From NCBI RefSeq assembly GCF_022627575.1, contig NZ_JADEYQ010000001.1:496001-560000 (forward strand): a stretch of 64,000 nucleotides of DNA, in the 5' to 3' direction. The translations under genes and the position numbers were made by a program. Origin of the DNA: Sphingobacterium rhinopitheci (GTDB taxonomy: Bacteria > Bacteroidota > Bacteroidia > Sphingobacteriales > Sphingobacteriaceae). The notes under the pieces were generated by a model. That model did not search any database and was not told the DNA's origin. It saw only the letters and a program-made list of their open reading frames with translations. Positions 1 to 8,449 of this stretch are shown here, piece by piece (the stretch's first letter is position 1; every line of letters begins with the position of its first letter).

Positions 1-51
1 TAATAGAGGCTGTTTTTTTAATTATATCAAAAATAATATAAAAATTAAGCA

Positions 52-80
52 TTGTTTTTATCAATAATAATGTATCTTCG
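52..80 (+). promoter_or_regulatory. Candidate Bacteroidota promoter of the sugar kinase gene
   Basis: TTG at 52-54 is followed after 18 nt by TATCTTCG at 73-80, a 7 of 8 match to the TAnnTTTG -7 element. It lies about 43 nt before the kinase start codon. The assignment is by consensus only. Confidence 0.3.
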
Positions 81-122
81 AAAAGCTTATTATATAGAAT
101 TACTGAACTAAAACAAACCATA

Positions 123-980
123 ATGATTATTATTGCAGATGGAGGTTCAACCAAAACCAATTGGTGCCTGTTAGATGATAACCAAAAGAAGATCTATTTT
201 AACACAGAAGGATATAACCCTTACTTTGTAGATAGCGATTACATCGTTAGTTCCTTGAAAAAAGGACTACCTCATGATTTACCTTTAGCGAAAATTAAAG
301 AGGTAAATTACTATGGTGCTGGTGTGCACAATCAAGAAAAAGCAAAGATCGTAGAAGATGCATTCCGTGAACTGTTTCCTAATGCTCAAATAGAAATTGG
401 CCATGATTTATTGGCTGCAGCACGAGCCTTATTAGGTAAAGAAGCAGGTTTCGCAGCGATATTAGGTACAGGTACAAACTCCTGCATTTACGATGGAGAA
501 GAAATCACACACAACATCAGCTCTGCCGCTTACATCCTAGGTGATGAAGGCTCTGGTTCATACATTGGTAAAAAATTATTAACAGATTTCGTCCGTAATT
601 TAATGCCAGAAGATGTTGCTAAAGCATTCTACAATACGTACAAAATGACTGGAGATGAAATCATGGACACTGTTTACACTAAACCATTAGCAAATCGCTT
701 CTGTGCTAGCTTTAGTAAATTTGTCTATGACAACAATGTAAACATTGAGTACACCCGTAAAATTGTAGACGATTCATTTGAAGCTTTCTTTGCTAATTTG
801 GTGTCTAAGTACCCTAATTATCAAGATTATACTTTTAACTGTATCGGGTCTGTAGGTTACAACTTCCGTAACGTATTAGAGGAAAAAGCTATACAATATG
901 GCATGAAAGTAGGCAAGATCTTACGTTCACCAATCGATGATTTAGTAAAATTCCATATCGAAAGATCTTTGGGTCAATAA
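123..980 (+). CDS. BadF/BadG/BcrA/BcrD-family ATPase, N-acetylglucosamine kinase-like
   Basis: A 285-residue cytosolic sugar-kinase-fold (ASKHA) protein, probably phosphorylating N-acetylglucosamine or a related amino sugar with ATP. The N-terminal phosphate-binding loop reads ADGGSTKTNW (residues 5-14). A second phosphate loop, GTGTNS, lies at 115-120, the adenosine-side motif GDEGSGSYIGK at 140-150, and a likely catalytic Asp at 95 in HDLLAA. The length is normal for the family and there is no signal peptide. A paralogue at 4975-5838 shares the NPxFV and KVGKILRSP motifs. It is the only gene of its transcription unit and ends at a strong terminator. The family is clear; the substrate is inferred from annotation of similar Bacteroidota proteins and could be another sugar. 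Confidence 0.85.
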   Translation: MIIIADGGSTKTNWCLLDDNQKKIYFNTEGYNPYFVDSDYIVSSLKKGLPHDLPLAKIKEVNYYGAGVHNQEKAKIVEDAFRELFPNAQIEIGHDLLAAARALLGKEAGFAAILGTGTNSCIYDGEEITHNISSAAYILGDEGSGSYIGKKLLTDFVRNLMPEDVAKAFYNTYKMTGDEIMDTVYTKPLANRFCASFSKFVYDNNVNIEYTRKIVDDSFEAFFANLVSKYPNYQDYTFNCIGSVGYNFRNVLEEKAIQYGMKVGKILRSPIDDLVKFHIERSLGQ

Positions 981-982
981 AT

Positions 983-1018
983 AAAAAAGCCAGATTTACT
1001 AAAATCTGGCTTTTTTAT
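983..1018. terminator. Bidirectional intrinsic terminator
   Basis: GCCAGATTT at 989-997 pairs with AAATCTGGC at 1002-1010. The hairpin has A6 before it and T6 after it, so it can terminate both convergent genes. Confidence 0.85.
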
Positions 1019-1026
1019 TTGATGTA

Positions 1027-1722
1027 CTATAATGAAATAGATTCTTCTAGTTGTAACAATTTAAGATTCAAATCAGCGTCTTCAAATATTCTCTTCGTTA
1101 TATCTATATCAATAGTAACAGGTGAAAAAGTATCATAGTGCATACCTATGACATTCCTACACTTCACAAAATGCGCAGCTTTTACCGCATCAAGAGCATC
1201 CATCGTATAATGTCCTCCTATTGGTAAAATAGCCCAATCAAGTTCTAAATCATCTAGAAGCTTCATTTCTAAAGTCAATGCCGTATCGCCAGCATAATAG
1301 ATTGTTTTATCACCTATATAGAATACAAATCCACAAGGAGCACCAGCATAAGCACCATCAGGCGTAGAATTGGTATGCAAAGCATAAACCATCTTCACTT
1401 TTCCAAATGGTAAGGTCAATGTACCCCCAAAATTAAATTCAATAACCTTATCAGCACTAATTCCTTGTCTTCTCACCCAACCAGCTGTTTCGACGATCGC
1501 CGCTACTGTTGCATTAGATTGGGCTTGAATCGTTGCTAAATCAGCGACATGATCTTCATGGCCATGGCTCAAAAATATATAGTCGGGTTTTAATTCCTCT
1601 ACATTAATATTTTTCGCTAGAGGATTATAAGAGATAAAAGGATCTAATAGCACCTTAATTCCATTAAAGTCAAATTCAAAGCACGCATGCCCCAAATAAC
1701 GAACAGATATTTGATTAGCCAT
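1027..1722 (-). CDS. UPF0173-type metal-dependent hydrolase (metallo-beta-lactamase fold)
   Basis: A cytosolic metallo-beta-lactamase-fold protein of about 231 residues, of the UlaG/UPF0173 group, whose substrate is unknown. The metal motif HGHEDH is at residues 53-58, YYAGDTAL supplies the bridging Asp, and GMHYDTF near the C-terminus supplies a further His. I chose the ATG at 1722 over the longer TTG frame start at 1734, because the longer form would overlap the upstream YbaB gene while the ATG leaves only 1 nt between them. It is very probably co-transcribed with the YbaB gene. The fold assignment is firm; the physiological reaction is not known. Confidence 0.85.
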   Translation of the reverse strand: MANQISVRYLGHACFEFDFNGIKVLLDPFISYNPLAKNINVEELKPDYIFLSHGHEDHVADLATIQAQSNATVAAIVETAGWVRRQGISADKVIEFNFGGTLTLPFGKVKMVYALHTNSTPDGAYAGAPCGFVFYIGDKTIYYAGDTALTLEMKLLDDLELDWAILPIGGHYTMDALDAVKAAHFVKCRNVIGMHYDTFSPVTIDIDITKRIFEDADLNLKLLQLEESISL

Positions 1723-1723
1723 A

Positions 1724-2047
1724 TTATTTACCAAATAAATTTCCTAAACCACCTAAACCACCAAGTCCACTTAACATATCTTGCGATGCTGCTGCCATCT
1801 CGGTCTGGCTAATATTTTCGGCTTGAACTAATGCCTTATTTAAGGCTACTATTAATAAGTCCTCAATTTGCTCTTTATCGCCCTCAGCAAATAACTCATC
1901 ACTGATGTGAACTTCTTTAATCTCCTTATTTGCAGAAGCTACAACACGAACTTTACCACCTTCAGCTTCACCAGATACTGAAATATTATTCAATCTTGCT
2001 TTAATCTCTTCTGCCTTTTGTTGAGCCTGGAATAATTTATCAAACAT
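1724..2047 (-). CDS. YbaB/EbfC family nucleoid-associated protein
   Basis: A 107-residue small DNA-binding protein of the YbaB/EbfC family, which forms dimers that bind DNA and organise the nucleoid. The charged N-terminal helix (MFDKLFQAQQKAEEIKARL), the central sheet with the GGKVRV motif, and the helix with LIVALNKAL match the family. The C-terminal tail is a Gly-Leu-rich run (GGLGGLGNL). In many bacteria ybaB sits beside dnaX and recR; here it instead heads a two-gene unit with a UPF0173 hydrolase. Confidence 0.9.
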   Translation of the reverse strand: MFDKLFQAQQKAEEIKARLNNISVSGEAEGGKVRVVASANKEIKEVHISDELFAEGDKEQIEDLLIVALNKALVQAENISQTEMAAASQDMLSGLGGLGGLGNLFGK

Positions 2048-2139
2048 AATATTATTGTTATTTGTACTTTACTAAAGTACGAAATCAAGAATTTAGCTCA
2101 AAATCGATTCTTTAATTAGGTTTATAAAAAATGCCTCAT

Positions 2140-2147
2140 TAAATTTG
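2140..2147 (+). promoter_or_regulatory. -7 promoter element directly before a start codon
   Basis: TAAATTTG is a perfect TAnnTTTG match and ends 4 nt before the ATG at 2152. If used, transcription would begin at or next to the start codon and give a leaderless mRNA. No good -33 box is seen. Confidence 0.45.
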
Positions 2148-2151
2148 TAGC

Positions 2152-2640
2152 ATGACAAAATATGAAGAGATAATTGCCAACTTAAGAAGTCTGAATCCTA
2201 ATCAAGCAGAACAAATGGAAGAAGAAATAGATATCATAATCCATAAGTTAAAGTTTCTTCCTAAAGATAGTTTTCCGACCGTGGTAATTCTAAATCAGAA
2301 AAACAACTTCACTCCAGTATACAATAGTCTACTCGCAGAAAAAGTGAAAATAGCGGGAGGCAATTTAACGGATAATATGGAAGATAATCCGCAAGTTATA
2401 ATCATAATTCAAGATTCTAATACCCTGTATCAAGTTCTCCCTACGTACTTATCAGAACTTAAGAGTCAAAAAATAAGAGCTTTAATAGAGAATAAAATAT
2501 ATATTATCCAAGGGAATGATTTTTCAGATCTAGCAGAGAACTATGTTCGAGATACAGAGATATTAGCCGAAATAATTCAATCTAAATATTTTTTCTATGG
2601 AAGAGATGGAGAAGATTGGGTCAAATTTGATTTATTATAA
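2152..2640 (+). CDS. Uncharacterised cytosolic protein resembling an ABC substrate-binding domain
   Basis: A 162-residue soluble protein without signal peptide or membrane segment. I cannot assign a function. The N-terminus (residues 1-35) is an acidic helix. Residues 40-160 look like one lobe of a periplasmic-binding protein of the BtuF/FecB type: the segment IENKIYIIQGNDF followed by an EILAEII helix and a final GEDWVKFDL strand recalls the C-terminus of cobalamin/iron-complex binding proteins. Those proteins are exported and about twice as long. It is a single gene with its own promoter-like element and terminator. It could be a diverged, re-used domain. The resemblance is by eye only. Confidence 0.6.
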   Translation: MTKYEEIIANLRSLNPNQAEQMEEEIDIIIHKLKFLPKDSFPTVVILNQKNNFTPVYNSLLAEKVKIAGGNLTDNMEDNPQVIIIIQDSNTLYQVLPTYLSELKSQKIRALIENKIYIIQGNDFSDLAENYVRDTEILAEIIQSKYFFYGRDGEDWVKFDLL

Positions 2641-2643
2641 AAT

Positions 2644-2671
2644 AAAAAAAGGGACTAAAGTCCCTTTTTTT
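2644..2671. terminator. Bidirectional intrinsic terminator
   Basis: GGGAC (2651-2655) pairs with GTCCC (2660-2664) around the loop TAAA. It is flanked by A7 and T7, between convergent genes. Confidence 0.85.
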
Positions 2672-2672
2672 A

Positions 2673-3515
2673 TTAGTTGAATTTTTTCCTTAATAAAGCA
2701 TAAAACTTATCCACTGTCTGTGGCTTATCAGCCCATCCATTTTTCAAAGCATAGTTAGTCTGCAAGAAAGCATCTGCTTCCGCATAATTATCAAATCTAT
2801 TTAGTAATTCCAATGCTTCACTATACGCTAAGCTATAGCCATTAAAAAGATCCTTAATAAACAACAATTTATCATTTAGACTAATAGCAACTTTTAAATC
2901 TATTGCTTTTTCTTGACTAGAGGCTGTTTGAAACTGCTGCGTCATATTAACACCCGCTTGCTTCTGCTGTTGTATTAACTCATTTATCGTTAAAGGTCTT
3001 TCAGAAGTAACTTTTTCTTGTGTATTTAGGGCAGGAACTTCCTCGTTAGAAGTCATTACCACCTCTTTTACAGGCTCAACAACAGGCTCTGGTTCAGGTA
3101 TTTTAGCAGGTTCATGCACATAAACAGGTTCTTCGATTCGTGGAACGAAATCGGATACCGTATTATGCTGGGTATTTATCGTCTGTACCTCCTCCAATGT
3201 TTGTTCTACAGCAGCAACGACTATAGGTTGCTCTACGATTTCTTCAAAAGTCTCTTGCTCATCAGCTTCATACTCCAATTTAATAGAAGGGGTAAACAAT
3301 TCAACTTCTTCACTTACATTAGATTCTTTTACAGTAGGTTGTTGAAAATAAGACAAAGCTTTTACTTGAGAAGACAAATAATCTATATTACTAGACAATA
3401 GTGCTATTTCTATTCCTTCCAATTGATTACTACTTTTCAAATCTGCATATTGCGAATTTATTTCTACAAGGAGATTATCTATCTTTGTCAACAATTGTTC
3501 TTTAGATTTAGCCAT
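2673..3515 (-). CDS. Conserved Bacteroidota protein with coiled coil, Pro/Glu-rich linker and C-terminal helical domain
   Basis: A 280-residue protein with no signal peptide. Residues 1-57 are helical and coiled-coil-like, and about 60-175 is a low-complexity linker rich in Glu, Val and Pro (repeated EPVV/EPEP-like units). Residues 205-280 form a compact, probably conserved helical domain (SLNDKLLFIKDLFNG, then NRFDNYAEADAFL). I recall this C-terminal type in many Bacteroidota hypothetical proteins but know no function. It is monocistronic and shares the terminator with the convergent gene at 2152. The tripartite architecture suggests a scaffold or tether rather than an enzyme; that is inference. 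Confidence 0.75.
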   Translation of the reverse strand: MAKSKEQLLTKIDNLLVEINSQYADLKSSNQLEGIEIALLSSNIDYLSSQVKALSYFQQPTVKESNVSEEVELFTPSIKLEYEADEQETFEEIVEQPIVVAAVEQTLEEVQTINTQHNTVSDFVPRIEEPVYVHEPAKIPEPEPVVEPVKEVVMTSNEEVPALNTQEKVTSERPLTINELIQQQKQAGVNMTQQFQTASSQEKAIDLKVAISLNDKLLFIKDLFNGYSLAYSEALELLNRFDNYAEADAFLQTNYALKNGWADKPQTVDKFYALLRKKFN

Positions 3516-3707
3516 GTGTAAAGTAATTTATATTTTGTTTAAAATTTGATTATCGTAGATAAAGCAAACATTTGATAATGAAATGTTTCTAAAATACCGA
3601 CGGATTTATACTTCAAAAATAAGATATAATTTCGATATTCGTGCAGCTTATACGGAGTATTTGATATTTCTTAACACTTATCAAAAAATAGTTTTAGTTG
3701 TGTAATT

Positions 3708-4295
3708 ATGCTTTTTTCAGAACAATATTTTAATCAAAAAGACAGAAAAATAGGTAGCATCGAAGTCATCTGCGGATCAATGTTCTCTGGTAAAACAGAG
3801 GAATTAATTCGACGTATGAAACGTGCTCAGTTTGCAAAACTACCTGTAGAAATCTTTAAGCCAGCACTTGATGTCCGTTACTCAGAAAATCAAGTCGTTT
3901 CTCATGATAGCAATAGTATTCCTTCGACACCGGTTAACCATTCCTCTGCTATACTTTTATTAAGTAATGATATCAAAGTAGTAGGCATCGATGAAGCTCA
4001 ATTTTTTGACAATGAGCTCCCTAACGTATGTATTCAATTGGCAAATAAAGGTATTCGTGTTATAGTAGCTGGGTTAGATATGGATTTTCAAGGTAATCCA
4101 TTTGGACCTATGCCAGCATTAATGGCGGTGGCTGAAGATGTTACTAAAGTACATGCTGTATGTATGCAATGTGGTGCACCAGCGAATTATTCATATCGTA
4201 CAGACAAAAGTGAGCATGTACTTTTATTGGGGGAGAAAGAAAGCTACGAGCCTAGATGCAGGTACTGTTATTATATTGCAAGCGATAAAATTTAA
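3708..4295 (+). CDS. tdk: Thymidine kinase (type II)
   Basis: A 195-residue cytosolic enzyme that phosphorylates thymidine with ATP to dTMP in pyrimidine salvage. The P-loop GSMFSGKT is at residues 23-30, the Walker B-like IDEAQFF follows in the middle, and a zinc site is formed by the pairs CMQC and CRYC near the C-terminus, as in type II (TK1-like) kinases. Length is normal. It is a single-gene unit; upp, another pyrimidine salvage gene, is far away at 54 kb. TAGTTTTA at 3689-3696 is a 7 of 8 match to a -7 element just before the start codon. Confidence 0.96.
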   Translation: MLFSEQYFNQKDRKIGSIEVICGSMFSGKTEELIRRMKRAQFAKLPVEIFKPALDVRYSENQVVSHDSNSIPSTPVNHSSAILLLSNDIKVVGIDEAQFFDNELPNVCIQLANKGIRVIVAGLDMDFQGNPFGPMPALMAVAEDVTKVHAVCMQCGAPANYSYRTDKSEHVLLLGEKESYEPRCRYCYYIASDKI

Positions 4296-4406
4296 CATAA
4301 CCTTAAACATACTATAACATAATTTAACACCATTCGACTGTACATTTGTATAGTTACTTTTTTAGGAAGTAGAATTCATAAAATTTAGTTTAAATTGGTT
4401 AGTTTT

Positions 4407-4441
4407 AAAAAAGGCTTCTGAAAATTTCAGAAGCCTTTTTT
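4407..4441. terminator. Bidirectional intrinsic terminator
   Basis: GGCTTCTGA (4413-4421) pairs with TCAGAAGCC (4427-4435), with an A run before and a T run after. It serves the convergent tdk and peroxidase genes. Confidence 0.85.
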
Positions 4442-4443
4442 AA

Positions 4444-4956
4444 TTATAATTGCGCCGTTATTATAGGATCTAACGGACTAACCTGAGAGCGATATCTATG
4501 CATTAACTTTCCATCTTCATTAATCAAGAATTTTTCAAAATTCCATTTAATATCTCCCGAAAAATCAGGGTTATCCTGTGTTGTTAAAAACTTAAATAAC
4601 GGATTGATCTTATCACCCTTAACATCCACTTTCTCCGCCATCAAAAATGTAACGCCATAATTTTCTTCACAAAAAGTACTAATATCTTCATTAGATCCAG
4701 GTTCCTGACTGCCAAAATTATTCGCCGGAAAACCTATAATTACAAGTTGCTCACCATACATTTCATGCAATTTTTGAAGATCTTTATATTGCTTTGTAAA
4801 CCCACATTTTGAAGCCGTATTTACGACTAAAATTTTCTTCCCTTTAAAATCAGCTAGGCTTTTATCTTCACCATTGATCGTTTTAAAAGAGTAATCATAG
4901 ATTGTATTACTCGGTGTGAATATATTCAACACCATAATTAATGCTAATGTTATCAT
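4444..4956 (-). CDS. Glutathione peroxidase-family thiol peroxidase, probably exported
   Basis: A 170-residue member of the glutathione peroxidase family, reducing hydroperoxides, in bacteria usually with thioredoxin. The peroxidatic Cys51 lies in NTASKCGFTKQY, and the Gln/Trp partners lie in FPANNFGSQEPG and WNFEKFL. A second Cys in STFCEE may resolve the disulfide. The N-terminus (about 16 hydrophobic residues before the domain) looks like a short signal or anchor, so a periplasmic location is likely. It follows the sugar kinase paralogue on the same strand after 18 nt and is probably co-transcribed with it. Confidence 0.9.
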   Translation of the reverse strand: MITLALIMVLNIFTPSNTIYDYSFKTINGEDKSLADFKGKKILVVNTASKCGFTKQYKDLQKLHEMYGEQLVIIGFPANNFGSQEPGSNEDISTFCEENYGVTFLMAEKVDVKGDKINPLFKFLTTQDNPDFSGDIKWNFEKFLINEDGKLMHRYRSQVSPLDPIITAQL

Positions 4957-4974
4957 TTTTTGTGTATTAAGTTA

Positions 4975-5838
4975 TCAATTATCTACACTTTGTGTCTCTC
5001 TTTCTACTACATAATGAAAAAGCTCTTCTATAGGTGACCTTAGTATTTTACCTACCTGTACACCATGTAACTTACATACTGCCTGAAGGTGAAGGTCAAA
5101 TGTATAGGCAATACGACCAACAAAATTACATTTGTAATCCCAATAATTAGGGAAAGTCATAATATTTGTACGCACAAATTCATCAAATCCATCTGTCAAC
5201 AATTTATCAATAAACGGATTATTTCTTTGCTCATCCATAAACATAGCAAAAGAAGCTAGATAAGAATTAGGTCTTTCTTTTTGGTATACGTTTTTAATAA
5301 CGGCATCTTTCGTTAAAGCGTATTTTTCTGAAAATTTATTCTCTAAATCCTTAGGCATTTTTCCATATAGAAAACTTGTTATCAACCGCTTGCCAAACCA
5401 AGCACCTGAACCTTCATCCCCCAATACATAACCAATACCATGCACACTAGGTTTGAGATCATTGCCATCATAAAAACTGATATCTGAGCCAGTGCCCAAA
5501 GTTGCTATTAAACCAGGTGTACTTCCACATGTTGCATATCCAGCACCCAATAAATCTGATTCTACGGCTATAAATGCTTTTGGAAATAGCGCTGTCAATG
5601 CATTGGAAACGATCTCTCTGCGATCAGGCGTTATACTGCCAGCCCCGAAAAAATATACTTCTCTTATTTCATCAATATAAGGGATTATTTCAGGTACATC
5701 GGTCATTACATTTTGTATTTCCTTTTCATTGACAAAAAAAGGATTCAACCCCTTAGTTTTGAAAAAAAGAGGTTTACTATCAGGGACATTTAACATCCAG
5801 TCTGAGCTTGAGGAACCACTATCTGCGACTAAAATCAT
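4975..5838 (-). CDS. BadF/BadG/BcrA/BcrD-family ATPase, second N-acetylglucosamine kinase-like paralogue
   Basis: A 287-residue ASKHA-fold sugar kinase, clearly paralogous to the gene at 123-980. It has the loop VADSGSSSSDW at the N-terminus, GTGSDIS in the middle, GDEGSGAWFGKR as the adenosine motif, and the shared QVGKILRSP near the C-terminus. The phosphate loop is Ser-rich (SGSSSSD) where the first copy has GGSTKTN, so the two may differ in substrate or rate. It sits upstream of the peroxidase gene in one unit. Its promoter region contains an inverted repeat that could be an operator. Confidence 0.85.
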   Translation of the reverse strand: MILVADSGSSSSDWMLNVPDSKPLFFKTKGLNPFFVNEKEIQNVMTDVPEIIPYIDEIREVYFFGAGSITPDRREIVSNALTALFPKAFIAVESDLLGAGYATCGSTPGLIATLGTGSDISFYDGNDLKPSVHGIGYVLGDEGSGAWFGKRLITSFLYGKMPKDLENKFSEKYALTKDAVIKNVYQKERPNSYLASFAMFMDEQRNNPFIDKLLTDGFDEFVRTNIMTFPNYWDYKCNFVGRIAYTFDLHLQAVCKLHGVQVGKILRSPIEELFHYVVERETQSVDN

Positions 5839-5860
5839 TCGTAATTTGTTGTTATTTTAC

Positions 5861-5891
5861 CATATTTAGTATCCCAAATATACTAAATATG
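5861..5891. promoter_or_regulatory. 12 bp inverted repeat overlapping a minus-strand -7 element (candidate operator)
   Basis: CATATTTAGTAT (5861-5872) and ATACTAAATATG (5880-5891) are perfect inverted arms around 7 nt. The plus-strand sequence CAAATATA at 5875-5882 is TATATTTG on the minus strand, a perfect -7 box for the kinase gene 37 nt downstream. A regulator bound here would cover the promoter. It lies in the divergent gap before the M61 gene. Confidence 0.4.
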
Positions 5892-5995
5892 ATTAGTACT
5901 TTATTCATTGTTTGTGCACAATAATATTTTGAACTCCTTGACAATACCCCTACCTTTACGTATTATTTTGATTAGAAAAAGATTAAATACTGCTC

Positions 5996-7732
5996 ATGTT
6001 GACTCCATCCGTATATTTCAAACTTTCATTTCCTGAACCACAAACCCACTATGTTGAAGTATTGATGCATATCAATAACATAACCAACAAACAATTTATA
6101 GATATAAAAATGCCTGTTTGGGCACCTGGATCATACTTAATCCGCGAATACAGTAAAAATGTAGAACGTCTTTCGGCTCATACTGTCGACAAAAGGCCTA
6201 TCGAGGTAGACAAACTAAATAAAAATACCTGGCGTATTTATAATAATTACGAAGCTGTCCATATACATTATGGTATATATGCATTTGAAACCTCAGTACG
6301 TACAAGCTTTATTGATAATAGCAGAGCATTCTTAAGTCCTGTGGGGATATTTATGCATATTGAAGATCACATACATTTGCCTACTACTGTTGAGGTAGAA
6401 TTACCTATTCATTGGAACAAGATATCAACAGGCCTTGCACTTCATGGAGATGAAAATATATTCTTTGCCGAGAACTTTGATGTTTTATACGATAGTCCAT
6501 TTGAAATAGGTAATCAAGATACATGGTCTTTCGATGTAGATGGCATATTGCACGAATGTGCGATGGTAGGAGATGCGGATTATGATAAAGACCAATTAAG
6601 CCGCGATATTACTAAAATTGTACAAGAGGAAAATAGAATTTGGGGTAGCAACCCCAACAAATATTACTTAATCGTCACACACAATTATCAACATGCATAT
6701 GGTGGACTAGAACACTTAAACTCTACTATTCTAGCAACTTCACGCTTCGCCTACAAGCAAGCGTTCTCATATAAGAATTATTTAAGTTTAGTTGCTCACG
6801 AATATTTTCATTTATGGAATGTGAAGCGCTTACGTCCAAAAGCTTTAGGCCCATTCAATTACAACGAGGAGAATTACACTACAGGCTTGTGGATCATGGA
6901 AGGTATTACGTCTTATTACGATAATATGATCGTGCAAAGGTGTGGCTTTTATAATGAACAGGAATACCTACATCAATTGGCGAATGACTTCAATACGGTA
7001 TACAACAGACCTGGCTATGAATTACAAAGTGCAGCACGCTCAAGCTTTGACACTTGGATAAAGCATTATCGTCCGGATGAAAACTCCCAAAATGTAAGTA
7101 TTTCCTACTACAATAAAGGCGCTATGCATGCTGTTGCTTTAGATTTAAAGATCATTGCCGAAACAGATGGAAAATACAAACTAGATGATGTCTTAAGAAA
7201 AGCATATGAACAATTTTATCTAATAGAAAATAGAGGTTTTGAAGAGCATGAATTTCAACAATTAGCAGAAGATCTGACTGGTGTAACGTTAAAAGAGATA
7301 TTTGAGGCTGCGCATACTACAGAAGAGTTAGATTACAATTCTTATTTCAATCGTGTGGGCTATGAACTTATCGATACCCTTGCGAATCAAGTAAGCCCAT
7401 CGATAGGTGTAAAAACAGCATACCAAGAAGGTAAGACAATAGTAAAAAATATAGATCGTGATTCTGGCGCTTGGATTGGAGGATTGAATGTTAATGATGA
7501 AATAATTGCAGTCAACAGTCACCGCTTAGAAGAGAATGGTAAAGTTTTAGATTACTTTTTAATGCATACATTAATCGGTGATAATCTATCTTTATTGATT
7601 TCCAGAGATGGTTTGATTCATACATTAGAAATACCTTTATTGCCCGCTACTAAAAAAGCTTATATCATTCAACGCAAAGACGATGCTACCTTGGCAGAGC
7701 GAGCATTGGGAAATATATGGCTATCGATATAA
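5996..7732 (+). CDS. M61-family metallopeptidase with C-terminal PDZ domain
   Basis: A 578-residue zinc aminopeptidase of the glycyl-aminopeptidase (M61) family. The N-terminal beta domain (residues 1-165) starts with the typical WAPGSYLIREYS motif. The catalytic part contains YGGLEH (235-240), the zinc motif HEYFH (268-272) and the third ligand Glu302 in MEGITSYY. A PDZ domain covers about 475-560 (IGGLNVNDEIIAVN). No signal peptide is present, so it is probably cytosolic, although related proteins are sometimes exported. It is monocistronic and ends in a strong terminator. Confidence 0.92.
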   Translation: MLTPSVYFKLSFPEPQTHYVEVLMHINNITNKQFIDIKMPVWAPGSYLIREYSKNVERLSAHTVDKRPIEVDKLNKNTWRIYNNYEAVHIHYGIYAFETSVRTSFIDNSRAFLSPVGIFMHIEDHIHLPTTVEVELPIHWNKISTGLALHGDENIFFAENFDVLYDSPFEIGNQDTWSFDVDGILHECAMVGDADYDKDQLSRDITKIVQEENRIWGSNPNKYYLIVTHNYQHAYGGLEHLNSTILATSRFAYKQAFSYKNYLSLVAHEYFHLWNVKRLRPKALGPFNYNEENYTTGLWIMEGITSYYDNMIVQRCGFYNEQEYLHQLANDFNTVYNRPGYELQSAARSSFDTWIKHYRPDENSQNVSISYYNKGAMHAVALDLKIIAETDGKYKLDDVLRKAYEQFYLIENRGFEEHEFQQLAEDLTGVTLKEIFEAAHTTEELDYNSYFNRVGYELIDTLANQVSPSIGVKTAYQEGKTIVKNIDRDSGAWIGGLNVNDEIIAVNSHRLEENGKVLDYFLMHTLIGDNLSLLISRDGLIHTLEIPLLPATKKAYIIQRKDDATLAERALGNIWLSI

Positions 7733-7734
7733 AC

Positions 7735-7770
7735 AAAAAGCGGGATGAAAAATAATTTCATCCCGCTTAT
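7735..7770. terminator. Bidirectional intrinsic terminator
   Basis: A perfect 13 bp stem: AAGCGGGATGAAA (7738-7750) with TTTCATCCCGCTT (7756-7768). It lies between convergent genes. Confidence 0.85.
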
Positions 7771-7776
7771 ATATTT

Positions 7777-8280
7777 TTAGAATTTGTATCTAATGGAGAG
7801 CCCAATAGGGTCAAATACTCGAATACTAGACTCTTGAATAAAATCAAAATAAGGCTTTATATCCAAAGATAAAGCTATAGGTGCATTGGGAACATTGTAT
7901 TCTATCCCAACAATACCATCTATACTCAATGACAATTCACCATTAGAATTATGATAAGCACCATTGGCATCCGTAAAAGCTTTATAGGTATAACTACCTA
8001 TACTTCCACCAAAACCATAATACCAAGAAAAATCATTCGTAATAGGTTTAAAATATTCATATAAACCTACCAATCTAACACGATTCGATATAGAATTACT
8101 TTGAATACTCAAAATACCCTCTACCGCCCGATCTTGAGCTAATGTATAGCGATAGTTAATTCCTGTTGCTGATCCAAATCGTGCACCGATAGCTTGTTGA
8201 CTTGACAGCTGTGCAAATGAACTGTTTGCAAAACCCAAGCTAATAACCACTAAAATAAAACTTTGTAAAATATGCTTCAT
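7777..8280 (-). CDS. Small outer-membrane beta-barrel protein
   Basis: A 167-residue secreted protein. Residues 1-23 are a signal peptide ending in SSFAQ. The rest consists of alternating hydrophobic/polar strands (IGARFGSATGINYRYTL, FSWYYGFGGSIG, GIVGIEYNVP) and ends in IGLSIRYKF, with the terminal aromatic residue typical of barrels inserted by BamA. The size fits an eight-stranded barrel. No specific function can be read from the sequence. Confidence 0.8.
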   Translation of the reverse strand: MKHILQSFILVVISLGFANSSFAQLSSQQAIGARFGSATGINYRYTLAQDRAVEGILSIQSNSISNRVRLVGLYEYFKPITNDFSWYYGFGGSIGSYTYKAFTDANGAYHNSNGELSLSIDGIVGIEYNVPNAPIALSLDIKPYFDFIQESSIRVFDPIGLSIRYKF

Positions 8281-8449
8281 ATATAATCTATTTCAATACG
8301 TTTCAAAAGTAATATAATTTACTATTAAAACGTAAAAATGATCTTATAGGTATATAGATATAATAAAATAATACTTATTTAATCAAGTCAAATTATTATA
8401 TTTATAATGCTAACATAGTAATTTACACTAAATTATAAACTATTCAAAG

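Noticed and set aside
3114..3401. 95-codon plus-strand frame
   Set aside because: It is antisense to the Pro/Glu-rich linker of the gene at 2673-3515 and exists because that linker lacks certain codons.
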